Assembly (NCBI RefSeq): GCF_900108585.1
Contig: NZ_UESZ01000001.1
Location: 1,240,001-1,304,000, forward strand
Length of the DNA: 64,000 nt
Direction of reading: 5' to 3'
From: Branchiibius hedensis
Lineage (GTDB): Bacteria; Actinomycetota; Actinomycetes; Actinomycetales; Dermatophilaceae
In this document: in pieces, positions 16,455 through 25,186 of the stretch
Layout of the letters: each line of letters starts with the position of its first letter
Numbering within the stretch: the first letter of the stretch is position 1
Translations under genes and position numbers: made by a program
The notes under the pieces: generated by a model
What the model was told of the DNA's origin: nothing
The model's database searches: none
The model's input: only the letters and a program-made list of their open reading frames with translations

Positions 16455-17816
16455 TCACATACCGTCAATCAGCCGCTGCACCCGGGCGTCCACCGCGACG
16501 AAGGGGTCCTTGACGAGCACCGTGCGTTGAGCCTGGTCGTTCAACTTCAGATGCACCCAGTCGACGGTGAAATCCCGTCGACCCGCCTGCGCTGCGCGGA
16601 TGAAGTCCCCGCGCAGTTTGGCCCGGGTCGTCTGCGGCGGGCGGGTCTTGGCCTCGAAAACCTCCACGTCGGTGCTGACCCGGGCCGCCCGACCACTGCG
16701 CTGCAGCAGGTAGAACAGCCCCCGACGGCGGTTGATGTCGTGATAGGTGAGGTCCAACTGCAGCATCCGGGGGTCATCGAGAGACAGCCCGTGCTTGGCG
16801 GCGTACCGATCCAACAGGGTGTGTTTGATGACCCAGTCGATCTCCGTGTCCACCAGGGCGAGGTTGCCGGACTCGACGGCGTGCAGCGTGCGCTCCCACA
16901 GGTCCATGACCCGCTTGGTCTGCGCATCGACCAGACCGCGCTGGTCGACGAACGCCTTGGCCCGGTCGAAATACTCGGTCTGGATCTGCAGCGCCGACAT
17001 CTCCTTGCCGTTGGCCAGCCGGACCGGGCTGCGCCCGGTGATGTCATGGCTGATGTCGCGGATCGCGCGGATCGGGTTCTCCAGGCTGAGGTCGCGCAGC
17101 GCGACACCCTCCTCGATCATCCGCAGCACCAGATCCGCGGAGCCCAGTTTGAGCATCGTGGTGGTCTCGCTCATGTTGCTGTCACCGACGATGACGTGCA
17201 GCCGGCGGTAGCGCTCGGCGTCCGCGTGCGGCTCGTCGCGCGTGTTGATGATCGGCCGCGACCGGGTGGTGGCACTGGATACGCCCTCCCAGATGTGGTC
17301 GGCGCGTTGACTGACGCAGTACGTCGGGCGGTGCCCCAGGAGCGCGATTTTGCCTGCGCCGCAAGTGATTTGGCGGCTGACAAGAAACGGGATCAGGTGA
17401 TCGGAGATCCGCTGGAACTCCCCCTGCCGCCCCACGAGGTAGTTCTCGTGGCAGCCGTAGGAGTTGCCCGCCGAGTCGGTGTTGTTCTTGAAGACGTAGA
17501 TCTGTCCCTCGATGCCCTCCTCGGCCAGGCGCAACTGCGCGTCCTCGACCAAGCCCTCGACGATCCGCTCACCGGCCTTGTCATGGATGACCGCTTCGCG
17601 AACGTCATCGCATTCGGGCGTGGCGTATTCGGGGTGGCTACCGACGTCGAGGTAGAGCCGTGAACCGTTGGACAGGAACACGTTGCTGGATCGTCCCCAG
17701 GAAACGACCTTGCGGAACAGATAGCGCGCGACCTCGTCCGGCGTGAGCCGACGTTGCCCCTCGAAGGTGCACGTCACGCCGTACTCGTTCTCGATCCCGA
17801 AGATCCGACGGTCCAT
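16455..17816 (-). CDS. pafA: Pup-protein ligase PafA
   Basis: This 453-residue carboxylate-amine ligase (glutamine synthetase-like fold) attaches the C-terminal Glu of Pup to substrate lysines using ATP. The N-terminal GIENEYG and the catalytic-region [15 protein letters not shown] are present, with the Asp of LDVGSHPE at the expected base position, and [18 protein letters not shown] and [10 protein letters not shown] follow. Length matches M. tuberculosis PafA (452). The frame runs upstream to 18122 but [13 protein letters not shown] at 17816 is the family start and has TACTGT 6 bases before it. It lies 6.6 kb from dop on the same strand. Confidence 0.96.
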   Translation of the reverse strand: MDRRIFGIENEYGVTCTFEGQRRLTPDEVARYLFRKVVSWGRSSNVFLSNGSRLYLDVGSHPEYATPECDDVREAVIHDKAGERIVEGLVEDAQLRLAEEGIEGQIYVFKNNTDSAGNSYGCHENYLVGRQGEFQRISDHLIPFLVSRQITCGAGKIALLGHRPTYCVSQRADHIWEGVSSATTRSRPIINTRDEPHADAERYRRLHVIVGDSNMSETTTMLKLGSADLVLRMIEEGVALRDLSLENPIRAIRDISHDITGRSPVRLANGKEMSALQIQTEYFDRAKAFVDQRGLVDAQTKRVMDLWERTLHAVESGNLALVDTEIDWVIKHTLLDRYAAKHGLSLDDPRMLQLDLTYHDINRRRGLFYLLQRSGRAARVSTDVEVFEAKTRPPQTTRAKLRGDFIRAAQAGRRDFTVDWVHLKLNDQAQRTVLVKDPFVAVDARVQRLIDGM

Positions 17817-17822
17817 ACACCA

Positions 17823-17828
17823 ACAGTA
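17823..17828 (-). promoter_or_regulatory. -10 hexamer (TACTGT) of pafA
   Basis: TACTGT is 6 bases before ATG 17816 and supports that start and a leaderless mRNA. Confidence 0.5.
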
Positions 17829-17864
17829 GTCGCGCTGCTGCTCCCCGCCTGGTTGGCTGGCGGG

Positions 17865-18845
17865 ATGGACCTGTTGGTGTTGGGCGGTACGGCGTGGCTC
17901 GGCGCACAGGTCGTGCGCACGGCTGTGACGCGAGGTCACACGATCACCACCATGGCCCGCGCCCGATCGGGACCACCGCCGTCGGGAGTCAGGTTCGTCC
18001 GCGGGGACCGGAGCCGGGTCGAGGCGTACCCGGCGGGGCGGTTCGATGCGGTCATCGACGTCGCGCGTGACCCGGCGCTGGTCACCACCGCGCTGGACGC
18101 GCTCGCCGACCGGGTGGGGCATTGGCTGTTCGTGTCGTCGTGCTCGGTGTACGCCGATCAGTCAGTGCCCGGTGGTGATGAGACGTCCCCGTTGTTGCCG
18201 GCCCTGATCGGTGACTACAGCGATGAGCAGTACGGCGAGGCGAAAGTCCGCTGCGAGCAGCTGATCCGGGACCGAATGGGACAGGACCGCTGTTTCATCG
18301 CCCGCAGTGGGTTGATTGCCGGGCCGGGCGACAGCACGGACCGAACGGGCTACTGGCCGTTGCGGTTCGCCCATCCCGCCACCGACGACGGTGCCGTGCT
18401 GATCCCTGATGCACCGAACCAGCCGGTGCAGTGGATCGACGTGCGCGACCTGGCGGACTGGCTGGTCGCGGCCGCGGAAGCGGCGCTGGCGGGCACCTTC
18501 GACGCAGCGGGTCCCGCCACGTCCTTCGCGGACCACCTGACGACGGTTCGATCGGTCACGGGCCACTCGGGTCCGGTGGTCGCCGCCGCGCCGACATGGC
18601 TCACCGAGCACGGCGTCGCGGCCTGGTCCGGACCGCGATCGCTGCCGATCTGGCTACCCGACGATTACGCGGGCATGCTCGGGCGTCGAGCCGAGGAAGC
18701 CGCTGCTGCGGGTCTGCACACCCGCCCGTGGTCGCACACCATCGCTGACGTCTTGGCCTGGGAACTGCAGACCGGACCCGGCCGGGTGCGTCGGGCCGGG
18801 GTCTCCCCCGACGACGAACGACAGTTGCTCGCCGGCCGCTCATGA
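17865..18845 (+). CDS. NAD-dependent epimerase/dehydratase (extended SDR-like)
   Basis: From ATG 17865 the product is 326 residues. The N-terminal Rossmann motif [14 protein letters not shown] and a YGEAKVRCE sequence (Tyr-x3-Lys catalytic pair, near residue 123) mark an extended short-chain dehydrogenase of the epimerase family. The substrate cannot be told; some members act on nucleotide sugars, others on small reductase substrates. The frame extends upstream across the pafA start, but that part is not homologous. The stop overlaps the stop of the convergent YigZ gene. Confidence 0.85.
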   Translation: MDLLVLGGTAWLGAQVVRTAVTRGHTITTMARARSGPPPSGVRFVRGDRSRVEAYPAGRFDAVIDVARDPALVTTALDALADRVGHWLFVSSCSVYADQSVPGGDETSPLLPALIGDYSDEQYGEAKVRCEQLIRDRMGQDRCFIARSGLIAGPGDSTDRTGYWPLRFAHPATDDGAVLIPDAPNQPVQWIDVRDLADWLVAAAEAALAGTFDAAGPATSFADHLTTVRSVTGHSGPVVAAAPTWLTEHGVAAWSGPRSLPIWLPDDYAGMLGRRAEEAAAAGLHTRPWSHTIADVLAWELQTGPGRVRRAGVSPDDERQLLAGRS

Positions 18846-19496
18846 CACCGGCAGGTCGATCCAATTCTGGCCCGTCGGTGTCGCGGTGAGTGCTCCGGCG
18901 GTCAGTCCGGCCACCACCTGCGGCAAGTGCTCAGCACTGGCCGGGCCGACCGCCAGGTGCAGGATCGCTTCGTCCTGGTAGCTGGTGCCCAGCACCTGCA
19001 GGTCGGCGTGGTCGAGGGTCGCCGTTCGCAGGCCTGCTTCAACCCGCCCCGCGTCGCTGTGCGGCACCGCGAGGTCGAACAGCTCCACCGGTTCTCGTCG
19101 CACGCGCCGGGTGTCGCTGTCCAGAGCCGCCTGCACGGCGTCCGCGTAGGCCCGCGCCAGACCACCCGTGCCCAGCAGGGTGCCCCCGAAGTAGCGAGTC
19201 ACCACTGCGACGACGTCCGAGAGTCCCGCACTGCGCAGCACCTGCAGCATCGGCGCTCCGGCGGTCCCGGAGGGTTCGCCGTCGTCGTTACTGCGCTCGG
19301 TGCGCGGATCCGGGCCGAGGACGAAGGCGCTGCAATGGTGCCGAGCATCCGGGTACGTCGAGCGGCGACCCGCGATGACCGCGCGAGCGGCCGGCTCATC
19401 TCCCACCCGGGTCACGACAGCCAAGAACCGGGATCGGCGCACCTCGGTCTCGGCCGCCAGTTCGCACCCCGCGGGAAGGGTCAGATAGCTGGCCAT
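18840..19496 (-). CDS. YigZ/IMPACT family protein
   Basis: This 218-residue protein has the UPF0029/IMPACT N-terminal domain with DARHHCSAFVLG and DDGEPSGTAGAPML and VAVVTRYFGGTLLGTGGL, followed by a C-terminal alpha-beta domain (DUF1949-like). The biochemical role of bacterial YigZ is unknown; eukaryotic IMPACT modulates translation control. ATG 19496 overlaps the stop of the upstream ABC gene (TGATG), so it is probably translated from the exporter mRNA. Confidence 0.88.
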   Translation of the reverse strand: MASYLTLPAGCELAAETEVRRSRFLAVVTRVGDEPAARAVIAGRRSTYPDARHHCSAFVLGPDPRTERSNDDGEPSGTAGAPMLQVLRSAGLSDVVAVVTRYFGGTLLGTGGLARAYADAVQAALDSDTRRVRREPVELFDLAVPHSDAGRVEAGLRTATLDHADLQVLGTSYQDEAILHLAVGPASAEHLPQVVAGLTAGALTATPTGQNWIDLPVS

Positions 19497-21343
19497 CAGG
19501 CCAGTGAGGATACCCACGCGTCGTGCAGGGCGGCGTACTCTCCCTCGCCGTTGGCGACCAACTCCGCCGGGGAACCGTCCTGCAGGATCCGGCCGTGCTC
19601 CAGCACCAGCACCCGGTCGGCGACCTCGACCGTTGACAACCGGTGCGCGATGATCAGCGCGGTCCGATCGGCCAACACCGTCTCCAGCGCCCGCTGCACG
19701 AGTCGCTCACTGGGGATGTCCAGGGATGAGGTCGCCTCATCCAGGATCAGCACCGCCGGGTCGGCGAGGAAGGCCCGAGCGAAGGCGACCAGCTGCCGCT
19801 GACCCGCGGACAGGCGACCGCCGCGTTTGGCCACACTGGTGTCGTAGCCCTCCGGCAACGCCTCGATGAAGCGGTCGGCGCCGACGGCTGTCGCGGCCGC
19901 GCGCACCTGCTCATCGCTCGCCCCGGGCCGTCCGAACCGGATGTTGTCGGCGATGCTGCCCTCGAACTGGAAGTTCTCCTGGGTCACCATCACCACGTGC
20001 TGGCGCAACTCTTCCTGCGCCATATCGCGCAGGTCGACCCCATCGAGGCGGACGGTGCCGTTGCTCGGATCGTAGAAACGGGCCATCAGCTTGGCGATGG
20101 TCGTCTTTCCCGCCCCGGTCGTGCCGACCAGGGCCACCGTCTGCCCCGCCGGAATATGCAGATCCAGACCGGGCAGGACAGGTCGCCCATCGACGTACTC
20201 GAACTGCACGTGGTCGAAATCGACTGCACCCCGGACGTTTTCCGGGCGCACCGGGTCGGACGGGTTCTGGATGGCTGGTGCTTCGGCGAGCACGCCGGCC
20301 AGTTTTTCCAGGGCGGACGAGGCGGATTGGAAGCTGTTGTAGAACTGGGTGATCTCCTGCATCGGTTCGAAGAACATCCGCAGGTAGAGCAGGAACGCGG
20401 TCAGCACACCGACGGTCATGTCGCCCTCGAGCACCCGGTACCCGCCGTACAGCAGCACCATCCCGGTGGTGAGGTTGCCGACCAGCTTCACCGACGGCAT
20501 GAAGATCGCGACCAGCCGGAAGGTCCGCTCGTTGACGATCCGGTAGCGATCGGCGACGTCGTCGAAGCTCTCCTGGTTGCGGCCCTGGCGGCGGTAGGCC
20601 TGCACGGCCTGGATGCCGGTCATGGTCTCGACGAATTGGACGATGACCAGGGCGGCGTTCTCGCGCACCTGGCGGTAGGTGATCGCGGACTCGCGCCGGA
20701 ACCACATCGCCAGCACGACCAGGAACGGGAAGCTGATCAGACACATCAGACCCAGCTTTACGTCCAGCACAATCAGCAGGACCGCCGTGCCGATCAGGGT
20801 GAGCACCGCGGTGATCAGCCCGTCGAAACCGTTCTCCAGCATTTCCTGGATGGCCTCGACATCGTTGGTGGACCGCGACACCACCCGCCCTGAGGTGTAC
20901 CGGTCGTGGAACGCGACGTCGAGGGCCTGGAAGTGCCGGAAGACCCGGCGCCGCAGATCGAGCAACACGTTCTGGCCGATGTAGCCGGAGCGGCGCAGGA
21001 AGAACATCCGGGCGATCGCCTGGACCGTCACCACGGCGCAGAGCACGGCCACGATCTGCAGCAGTGGGCCGGCGCTGCCGTCGCGCAGCAGCGGTGGGAC
21101 CCCGTGGTCGATGCCCCGCTGCACCAGGATCGGGACCGATAGCCGCGCGGCGTTCTCCACGATGACGACCAGTGCGAGCACGCCGATCAGCCACCGGTAG
21201 GGCCGCAGCAGCGACCAGAGCAACTCGCGCGCCTCGCGACGGCGCGGAATGCTCTCGTCGATCGGTGTCTGGTCGGGGCGCTCCTCGAAGCGGCCCCGCC
21301 AGGTGGCCTCCGCGGCGGGTGTGTTCTCAGCAGTCGTCGTCAC
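19496..21343 (-). CDS. ABC exporter half-transporter, subunit B (catalytic Glu intact)
   Basis: This 615-residue protein fuses six transmembrane helices (about residues 45-320) to a nucleotide-binding domain. Walker A GTTGAGKTT, signature LSAGQ (one change from LSGGQ), Walker B LILDEATSSLD with the catalytic Glu, and the switch His in IIAHRLST are visible. GTG 21343 overlaps the stop of the partner gene by 4 bases (GTGA). With that partner it makes a heterodimer; the substrate (drug, lipid or siderophore) cannot be read from sequence. Confidence 0.9.
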   Translation of the reverse strand: MTTTAENTPAAEATWRGRFEERPDQTPIDESIPRRREARELLWSLLRPYRWLIGVLALVVIVENAARLSVPILVQRGIDHGVPPLLRDGSAGPLLQIVAVLCAVVTVQAIARMFFLRRSGYIGQNVLLDLRRRVFRHFQALDVAFHDRYTSGRVVSRSTNDVEAIQEMLENGFDGLITAVLTLIGTAVLLIVLDVKLGLMCLISFPFLVVLAMWFRRESAITYRQVRENAALVIVQFVETMTGIQAVQAYRRQGRNQESFDDVADRYRIVNERTFRLVAIFMPSVKLVGNLTTGMVLLYGGYRVLEGDMTVGVLTAFLLYLRMFFEPMQEITQFYNSFQSASSALEKLAGVLAEAPAIQNPSDPVRPENVRGAVDFDHVQFEYVDGRPVLPGLDLHIPAGQTVALVGTTGAGKTTIAKLMARFYDPSNGTVRLDGVDLRDMAQEELRQHVVMVTQENFQFEGSIADNIRFGRPGASDEQVRAAATAVGADRFIEALPEGYDTSVAKRGGRLSAGQRQLVAFARAFLADPAVLILDEATSSLDIPSERLVQRALETVLADRTALIIAHRLSTVEVADRVLVLEHGRILQDGSPAELVANGEGEYAALHDAWVSSLA

Positions 21344-23151
21344 GAAAGCACCTCGGCGAATTCGTCGTGATCGACGTCCTCACCCAGCTGCGCGCTGAGC
21401 AGGAACCGGTAGGAGGGGACGCTCTCGAGTAGGTCGCGGTGGGTGCCCACGTGGGTGATGGTGCCGCGTTCGAGCAGTGCGACCTTGTCCGCCAACAGGA
21501 CGGTCGAGGCCCGGTGCGCGACGACGATGCCGGTGACGTCATGTAGGACCCTGCTCAGCGCCTCCTCCACCTTGGCCTCGGTGTGTACGTCGAGTGCGGA
21601 CAACGTGTCGTCCAGCACGAGCACCCGCGGGCGGGTGAGCACCGCGCGAGCCAGCGACAGCCGCTGGCGCTGACCACCGGACAGACTCATGCCTTGCTCG
21701 CCGATGCGGGTGTCGAGCCCGTACGGCAGGTCGTGCACGAAGTGCGCCTGCGCGACCTCGATCGCTTCTTGCACGTGCTCCGGATCGGCGCCGGGGTTAC
21801 CCAGGGTGAGGTTCTCCAGCACCGACATCGAGAACAGTGTCGGGTCCTCGAACGCCGTCGCCACAGTGCTGCGCAGGTCCGGCAGGCTCATGTCGCGGAT
21901 GTCGACCCCGTCGATCCGGATCGACCCCTCGCTGACGTCGTGCAGCCGCGGAATCAACGCGGTGAGAATGGATTTGCCGGACCCGGTGGATCCGACCAAT
22001 GCCACCGTCTCCCCCGGCGCCACGTCCAGGTTGACGTGCCGCAGGGCCCAGTCGCCGTCGGCTGGGGTGTCGGCGAAGCGGAACCCGACATCGATCAACT
22101 GCAGGTGACCGGTGCTGGGTTGGTGTCCGGAGGTGCCGTCGGTGATCTCCATCGGCGCATCGAAGATCTCCACGATGCGGGTGGAGGCAGTCATTGCCTC
22201 CTGAGCCATCGACAACAGGAAGCCCAGCGAGGAGATCGGCCACACCAGCGACAGCATCAAGGTGATGAAGGCGACCAGGGTGCCCAACGTCAGCCGGTGC
22301 TGACCCGCAGCCGCCGCACCCAGCCCGAGCACCGCAATCAGGCTCAAGGTCGGGATGACTTCCAGCAGCGTCCAGAACTTCGCCTGGAGCTTCACCTTCT
22401 CCAACTGGATCCCGTAGAGGTCCGTCGCGCGCTGATCGAAGCGCTCGAAGATGTGCTCCTCCCGCCCGAAGGACTTGATCACCCGGTTCCCGAGCGCGGC
22501 TTCTTCAACCGTGGTGGCCACGTGGCCGGCCTGGTCCTGTGCCGCCCGCGACAGCCGGATGAACTCACGCTGGAAATGCCAGATGACCGCGACGATCGGC
22601 ACGACGCACACGATGACCAGGACGCCCAACGGCCAGTACATCGCCAGCAGAATGCCGCTGACGATGATGATCTGGATGATGTTGAGCACCAGGAAGGTGA
22701 AACCGAAGCCGAGCAGCCGGCGCACCGTGGCCAGGTCGTTCATCATCCGCGACAACAACTGCCCCGACTGCCACTGGCTGTGGAATGACATCGGCAGCAC
22801 CTGAAGCCGGGCGTAGAGATCCTTGCGGATCCCGGTCTCCGCACCCAACGTCGCCCGTGAGACCAGCCACCGACGAACGAACCACAAGGTGGCCTCGAGG
22901 ATCCCGAAGGCCACCGCTGCGCTGCCGAGCACCCATAAACCGCGGCGGTCCTGATGCGCGATAGGACCGTCGATGACCGCCTTGGTGATCAACGGGATCC
23001 CGATGGTCGCGATGAGGCTGAGGACGGCCGCGACGAACATGGCGATCCAGCGGGCGCGGTAGGGCCGCAGGTAGGGCAGCAGACGGACCAATGCAGTCCA
23101 GGTGTGCTGGGTAGCAGGCGGTGGTGCAACGGCAGGTTGGTGATCCGGCAT
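21340..23151 (-). CDS. ABC exporter half-transporter, subunit A (degenerate Walker B)
   Basis: From ATG 23151 the protein has 603 residues: six transmembrane helices and a nucleotide-binding domain with Walker A GSTGSGKS, canonical signature LSGGQ, and Walker B LVLDDTLSALD, where Asp replaces the catalytic Glu. Switch His is present (VVAHRAST). Thus the site using this Walker B and the partner's LSAGQ is degenerate, while the other is canonical, as in heterodimeric exporters such as TM287/288 or BmrCD. MPDHQP is preferred over 23187 because it gives the family-like N-terminus. A PafBC-type promoter candidate lies about 90 bases upstream. Confidence 0.9.
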   Translation of the reverse strand: MPDHQPAVAPPPATQHTWTALVRLLPYLRPYRARWIAMFVAAVLSLIATIGIPLITKAVIDGPIAHQDRRGLWVLGSAAVAFGILEATLWFVRRWLVSRATLGAETGIRKDLYARLQVLPMSFHSQWQSGQLLSRMMNDLATVRRLLGFGFTFLVLNIIQIIIVSGILLAMYWPLGVLVIVCVVPIVAVIWHFQREFIRLSRAAQDQAGHVATTVEEAALGNRVIKSFGREEHIFERFDQRATDLYGIQLEKVKLQAKFWTLLEVIPTLSLIAVLGLGAAAAGQHRLTLGTLVAFITLMLSLVWPISSLGFLLSMAQEAMTASTRIVEIFDAPMEITDGTSGHQPSTGHLQLIDVGFRFADTPADGDWALRHVNLDVAPGETVALVGSTGSGKSILTALIPRLHDVSEGSIRIDGVDIRDMSLPDLRSTVATAFEDPTLFSMSVLENLTLGNPGADPEHVQEAIEVAQAHFVHDLPYGLDTRIGEQGMSLSGGQRQRLSLARAVLTRPRVLVLDDTLSALDVHTEAKVEEALSRVLHDVTGIVVAHRASTVLLADKVALLERGTITHVGTHRDLLESVPSYRFLLSAQLGEDVDHDEFAEVLS

Positions 23152-23240
23152 CGGCGAGCAGCCCCCACTTCTCCCCCAGCAGATCATGCGGAGGGTGATG
23201 AGTCGCCGGACAACTTCTTTGCCAGGCTAACTACTGCGTC

Positions 23241-23263
23241 ATTATGCCTCTCGACACCGACAG
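23241..23263 (-). promoter_or_regulatory. PafBC-type (RecA-NDp) promoter candidate of the ABC exporter operon
   Basis: On the minus strand CTGTCGGTG (23263-23255), 8 bases, then CATAAT (23246-23241). The known mycobacterial consensus is TTGTCRGTG-N8-TANNNT; this matches 10 of 12 fixed positions with exact spacing. It is oriented toward the exporter, whose start is about 90 bases downstream. Function is inferred. Confidence 0.42.
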
Positions 23264-23303
23264 CCTCGAAACGGTTTGCGGCTGCCGGTGCTCGCGCCCG
23301 GTG

Positions 23304-24074
23304 TTATTCCGGTTCGCTGAGGGTGTCGCGCGCGCCGCCGTGCGGTTCGTCGGTCGCTGGTACGTCGTGCGTGGGGTCTGCGGGGTTGAGCAGCGCTTCG
23401 AGTAGCGGCCCGGTCAACCGGCGGAACAACCGGCGTTCCCGGTGCCGATCGAGGACGGCGACCTCCAGTTGGTCGGCACCCAGGACCCGCGGGGATCCGT
23501 TCTCGTCCTCCCCACCCAGCAGTCGCACGGTGAGCCGTAGTACCGAGCCCAGGTCCTGCCCGCTGCTCCAGTCTTGCTCCAGACCGGTGCTGATCCGCTC
23601 GGCCGCACCGCCCATCGCGACGAAGCCGCGTTCGTCGCTGACCGATCCGTCGTAGGTCAACCGGTAGATCTGGTCCGCGTCCGGAGTCCGGCCGACCTCG
23701 GCGACGACGAGTTCGATCTCGTAGGGCTTGGACTCCTGGGTGAACACCGCGCCGAGGGTCTGGGCGTAGGCGTTGGCCAGGCCGCGTGCGGTGACGTCGG
23801 CCCGGTCGTAGGAGTAACCACGCATGTCGGCGTAGCGCACACCGGCCACCCGCAGATTCTCGAACTCGTTGTAGCGACCGACCGCGGCGAACGCGATCCG
23901 GTCGTAGATCTCGCTGATCTTGTGCAATGCGCGGCTGGGGTTCTCCGCGACGAAGGCGATCCCCCCGTCGTACGCGACGACAACCACGGACCGGCCCCGG
24001 GCGATGCCCTTACGGGCGAAGTCGGCCCGGTCCTTCATCAATTGCTCGGGTGAGACGTAGAACGGCATGCTCAT
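23304..24074 (-). CDS. prcA: 20S proteasome alpha subunit PrcA
   Basis: This 256-residue proteasome alpha subunit forms the outer gating rings of the bacterial 20S core. It begins [23 protein letters not shown], typical of PrcA with its gating N-terminus, and lacks an N-terminal Thr. The C-terminal tail after about residue 235 is variable and acidic. It overlaps prcB by 4 bases (ATGA). It is the last gene of the dop-pup-prcB-prcA series. Confidence 0.96.
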   Translation of the reverse strand: MSMPFYVSPEQLMKDRADFARKGIARGRSVVVVAYDGGIAFVAENPSRALHKISEIYDRIAFAAVGRYNEFENLRVAGVRYADMRGYSYDRADVTARGLANAYAQTLGAVFTQESKPYEIELVVAEVGRTPDADQIYRLTYDGSVSDERGFVAMGGAAERISTGLEQDWSSGQDLGSVLRLTVRLLGGEDENGSPRVLGADQLEVAVLDRHRERRLFRRLTGPLLEALLNPADPTHDVPATDEPHGGARDTLSEPE

Positions 24075-24904
24075 GAGTTGCCACCTCCTTGCGCGCGACG
24101 GGCGCCGACAACGTCCTCGACCACCGATTCCAACTGGTCGGTGGTCAGGAATCGGACACCGTTGGCGTCCAGCACCGCCAGGGTGGGGAAGATCCGCCGC
24201 CCCAGGTCGGGTCCACCGGTCGCGGAGTCGTCATCGGCCGCGTCGTACAACGCTTCGACGGTCACGCGCACTGCCTGGGCTTCCTCCAGACCGGGGCGCC
24301 ACAACTTCTTCAAGGCACCGCGGGCGAACAACGATCCGGAACCGACGCTGTGATGGTCGTGCTCCTCGTAGCAGCCACCGGTCACGTCGTAGGAGAAGAT
24401 CCGGCCCACCGAGGTGTCCAGGTCGAATCCGGCGAACAGCGGCACCACGGACAGGCCCTGCATGGCCATGCCCAGGTTGCCCCGGATCATCGTGGCCAAC
24501 CGGTTGGCCTTGCCGTCCAAGGACAGCAGCGCGCCCTCGATCTTCTCGTAGTGCTCCAACTCCACCTGGAACAACCGGACGAGCTCGATCGCGACGCCCG
24601 CCGTTCCGGCGATACCGACCGCGGAGTAGTCGTCGGCGGCGTAGACCTTGGTCATGTCGTGATTGGCGATCAGGTTGCCCATCGTGGCGCGGCGGTCGCC
24701 CGCGATCAGCACCCCACCGTCGTACGTGACCGCGACGATGGTGGTGCCGTGCGGCGCCTCCACCGTCGTACCCGGCGGCAACGTGCGGGCCGACGGCATC
24801 AGCTGAGGGGCGTAGTGGGACAGGAACTCACTGAACGACGACGACCCGGTGCGGGTGAACTCCAGCGGCAGCCGGCCATCGTCGCGGACGTCTCCAGCGC
24901 TCAC
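24071..24904 (-). CDS. prcB: 20S proteasome beta subunit PrcB
   Basis: This 277-residue catalytic subunit carries a 53-residue propeptide ending APHG; autocleavage would expose Thr54 ([11 protein letters not shown]) as the N-terminal nucleophile. The conserved Asp and Lys of the active site ([14 protein letters not shown] region and [10 protein letters not shown]) are present. It forms the inner rings of the proteasome. Its start overlaps the pup stop by 4 bases. Confidence 0.96.
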   Translation of the reverse strand: MSAGDVRDDGRLPLEFTRTGSSSFSEFLSHYAPQLMPSARTLPPGTTVEAPHGTTIVAVTYDGGVLIAGDRRATMGNLIANHDMTKVYAADDYSAVGIAGTAGVAIELVRLFQVELEHYEKIEGALLSLDGKANRLATMIRGNLGMAMQGLSVVPLFAGFDLDTSVGRIFSYDVTGGCYEEHDHHSVGSGSLFARGALKKLWRPGLEEAQAVRVTVEALYDAADDDSATGGPDLGRRIFPTLAVLDANGVRFLTTDQLESVVEDVVGARRAQGGGNS

Positions 24905-25101
24905 TGGCCGCCCTTCTGGACGAAGCCACGCACGAATTCCTCGGCGTTGCTCTCCAGAACGCTGTCGATCTCGTCGAGGACGTCGTCGATGTCGGCGTCG
25001 AGTTCGGCCTTGTTGGCCTGCGCGACGGGGGTGGGCTCCGGTGCGTCGTCGGCCGGATCGCCGTCACGGCGCTGGGTGCTCTTGTGCTCCTGGCTGGGCA
25101 T
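24901..25101 (-). CDS. pup: Prokaryotic ubiquitin-like protein Pup
   Basis: This 66-residue, mostly disordered protein is the degradation tag. The C-terminal half has the helix-forming ARC-binding segment ([18 protein letters not shown]) and ends GGQ, so Dop must deamidate the last Gln to Glu before PafA can use it. The stop overlaps prcB. The ribosome-binding site AAGGTGA lies inside a small hairpin, and a PafBC-type promoter candidate stands about 40 bases upstream. Confidence 0.97.
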   Translation of the reverse strand: MPSQEHKSTQRRDGDPADDAPEPTPVAQANKAELDADIDDVLDEIDSVLESNAEEFVRGFVQKGGQ

Positions 25102-25108
25102 CGCTGGT

Positions 25109-25124
25109 CACCTTTCGGGAGGTG
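25109..25124 (-). promoter_or_regulatory. Small hairpin over the pup ribosome-binding site
   Basis: CACCT (25109-25113) and AGGTG (25120-25124) pair around a 6-base loop. On the minus strand the pup Shine-Dalgarno sequence (AAGGTGA) is in the 3' arm, so the stem could limit initiation. The stem is short. Confidence 0.35.
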
Positions 25125-25132
25125 GGCTTCTT

Positions 25133-25156
25133 GGTCCCACCCTATGTCGTGGGACC
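25133..25156. repeat. Perfect 8-bp inverted repeat in the dop-pup gap
   Basis: GGTCCCAC (25133-25140) and GTGGGACC (25149-25156) flank an 8-base loop; one G-T and one further pair extend it to 10. It overlaps the pup promoter candidate and could be an operator, a processing hairpin between dop and pup mRNA, or a weak attenuator. Confidence 0.55.
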
Positions 25157-25161
25157 GACAG
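25139..25161 (-). promoter_or_regulatory. PafBC-type promoter candidate of pup-prcBA
   Basis: On the minus strand CTGTCGGTC (25161-25153), 8 bases, TAGGGT (25144-25139). It matches TTGTCRGTG-N8-TANNNT at 10 of 12 fixed positions with exact spacing and correct orientation, about 40 bases before the pup ATG. The link to PafBC is inferred. Confidence 0.38.
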
Positions 25162-25186
25162 GATCGCGGCTTTTACCCCCGCGTGC

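Noticed and set aside
25133-25156. Hairpin between dop and pup as an intrinsic terminator
   Set aside because: No T-run follows in the transcribed direction and it overlaps a promoter-like motif; listed as a regulatory repeat instead.
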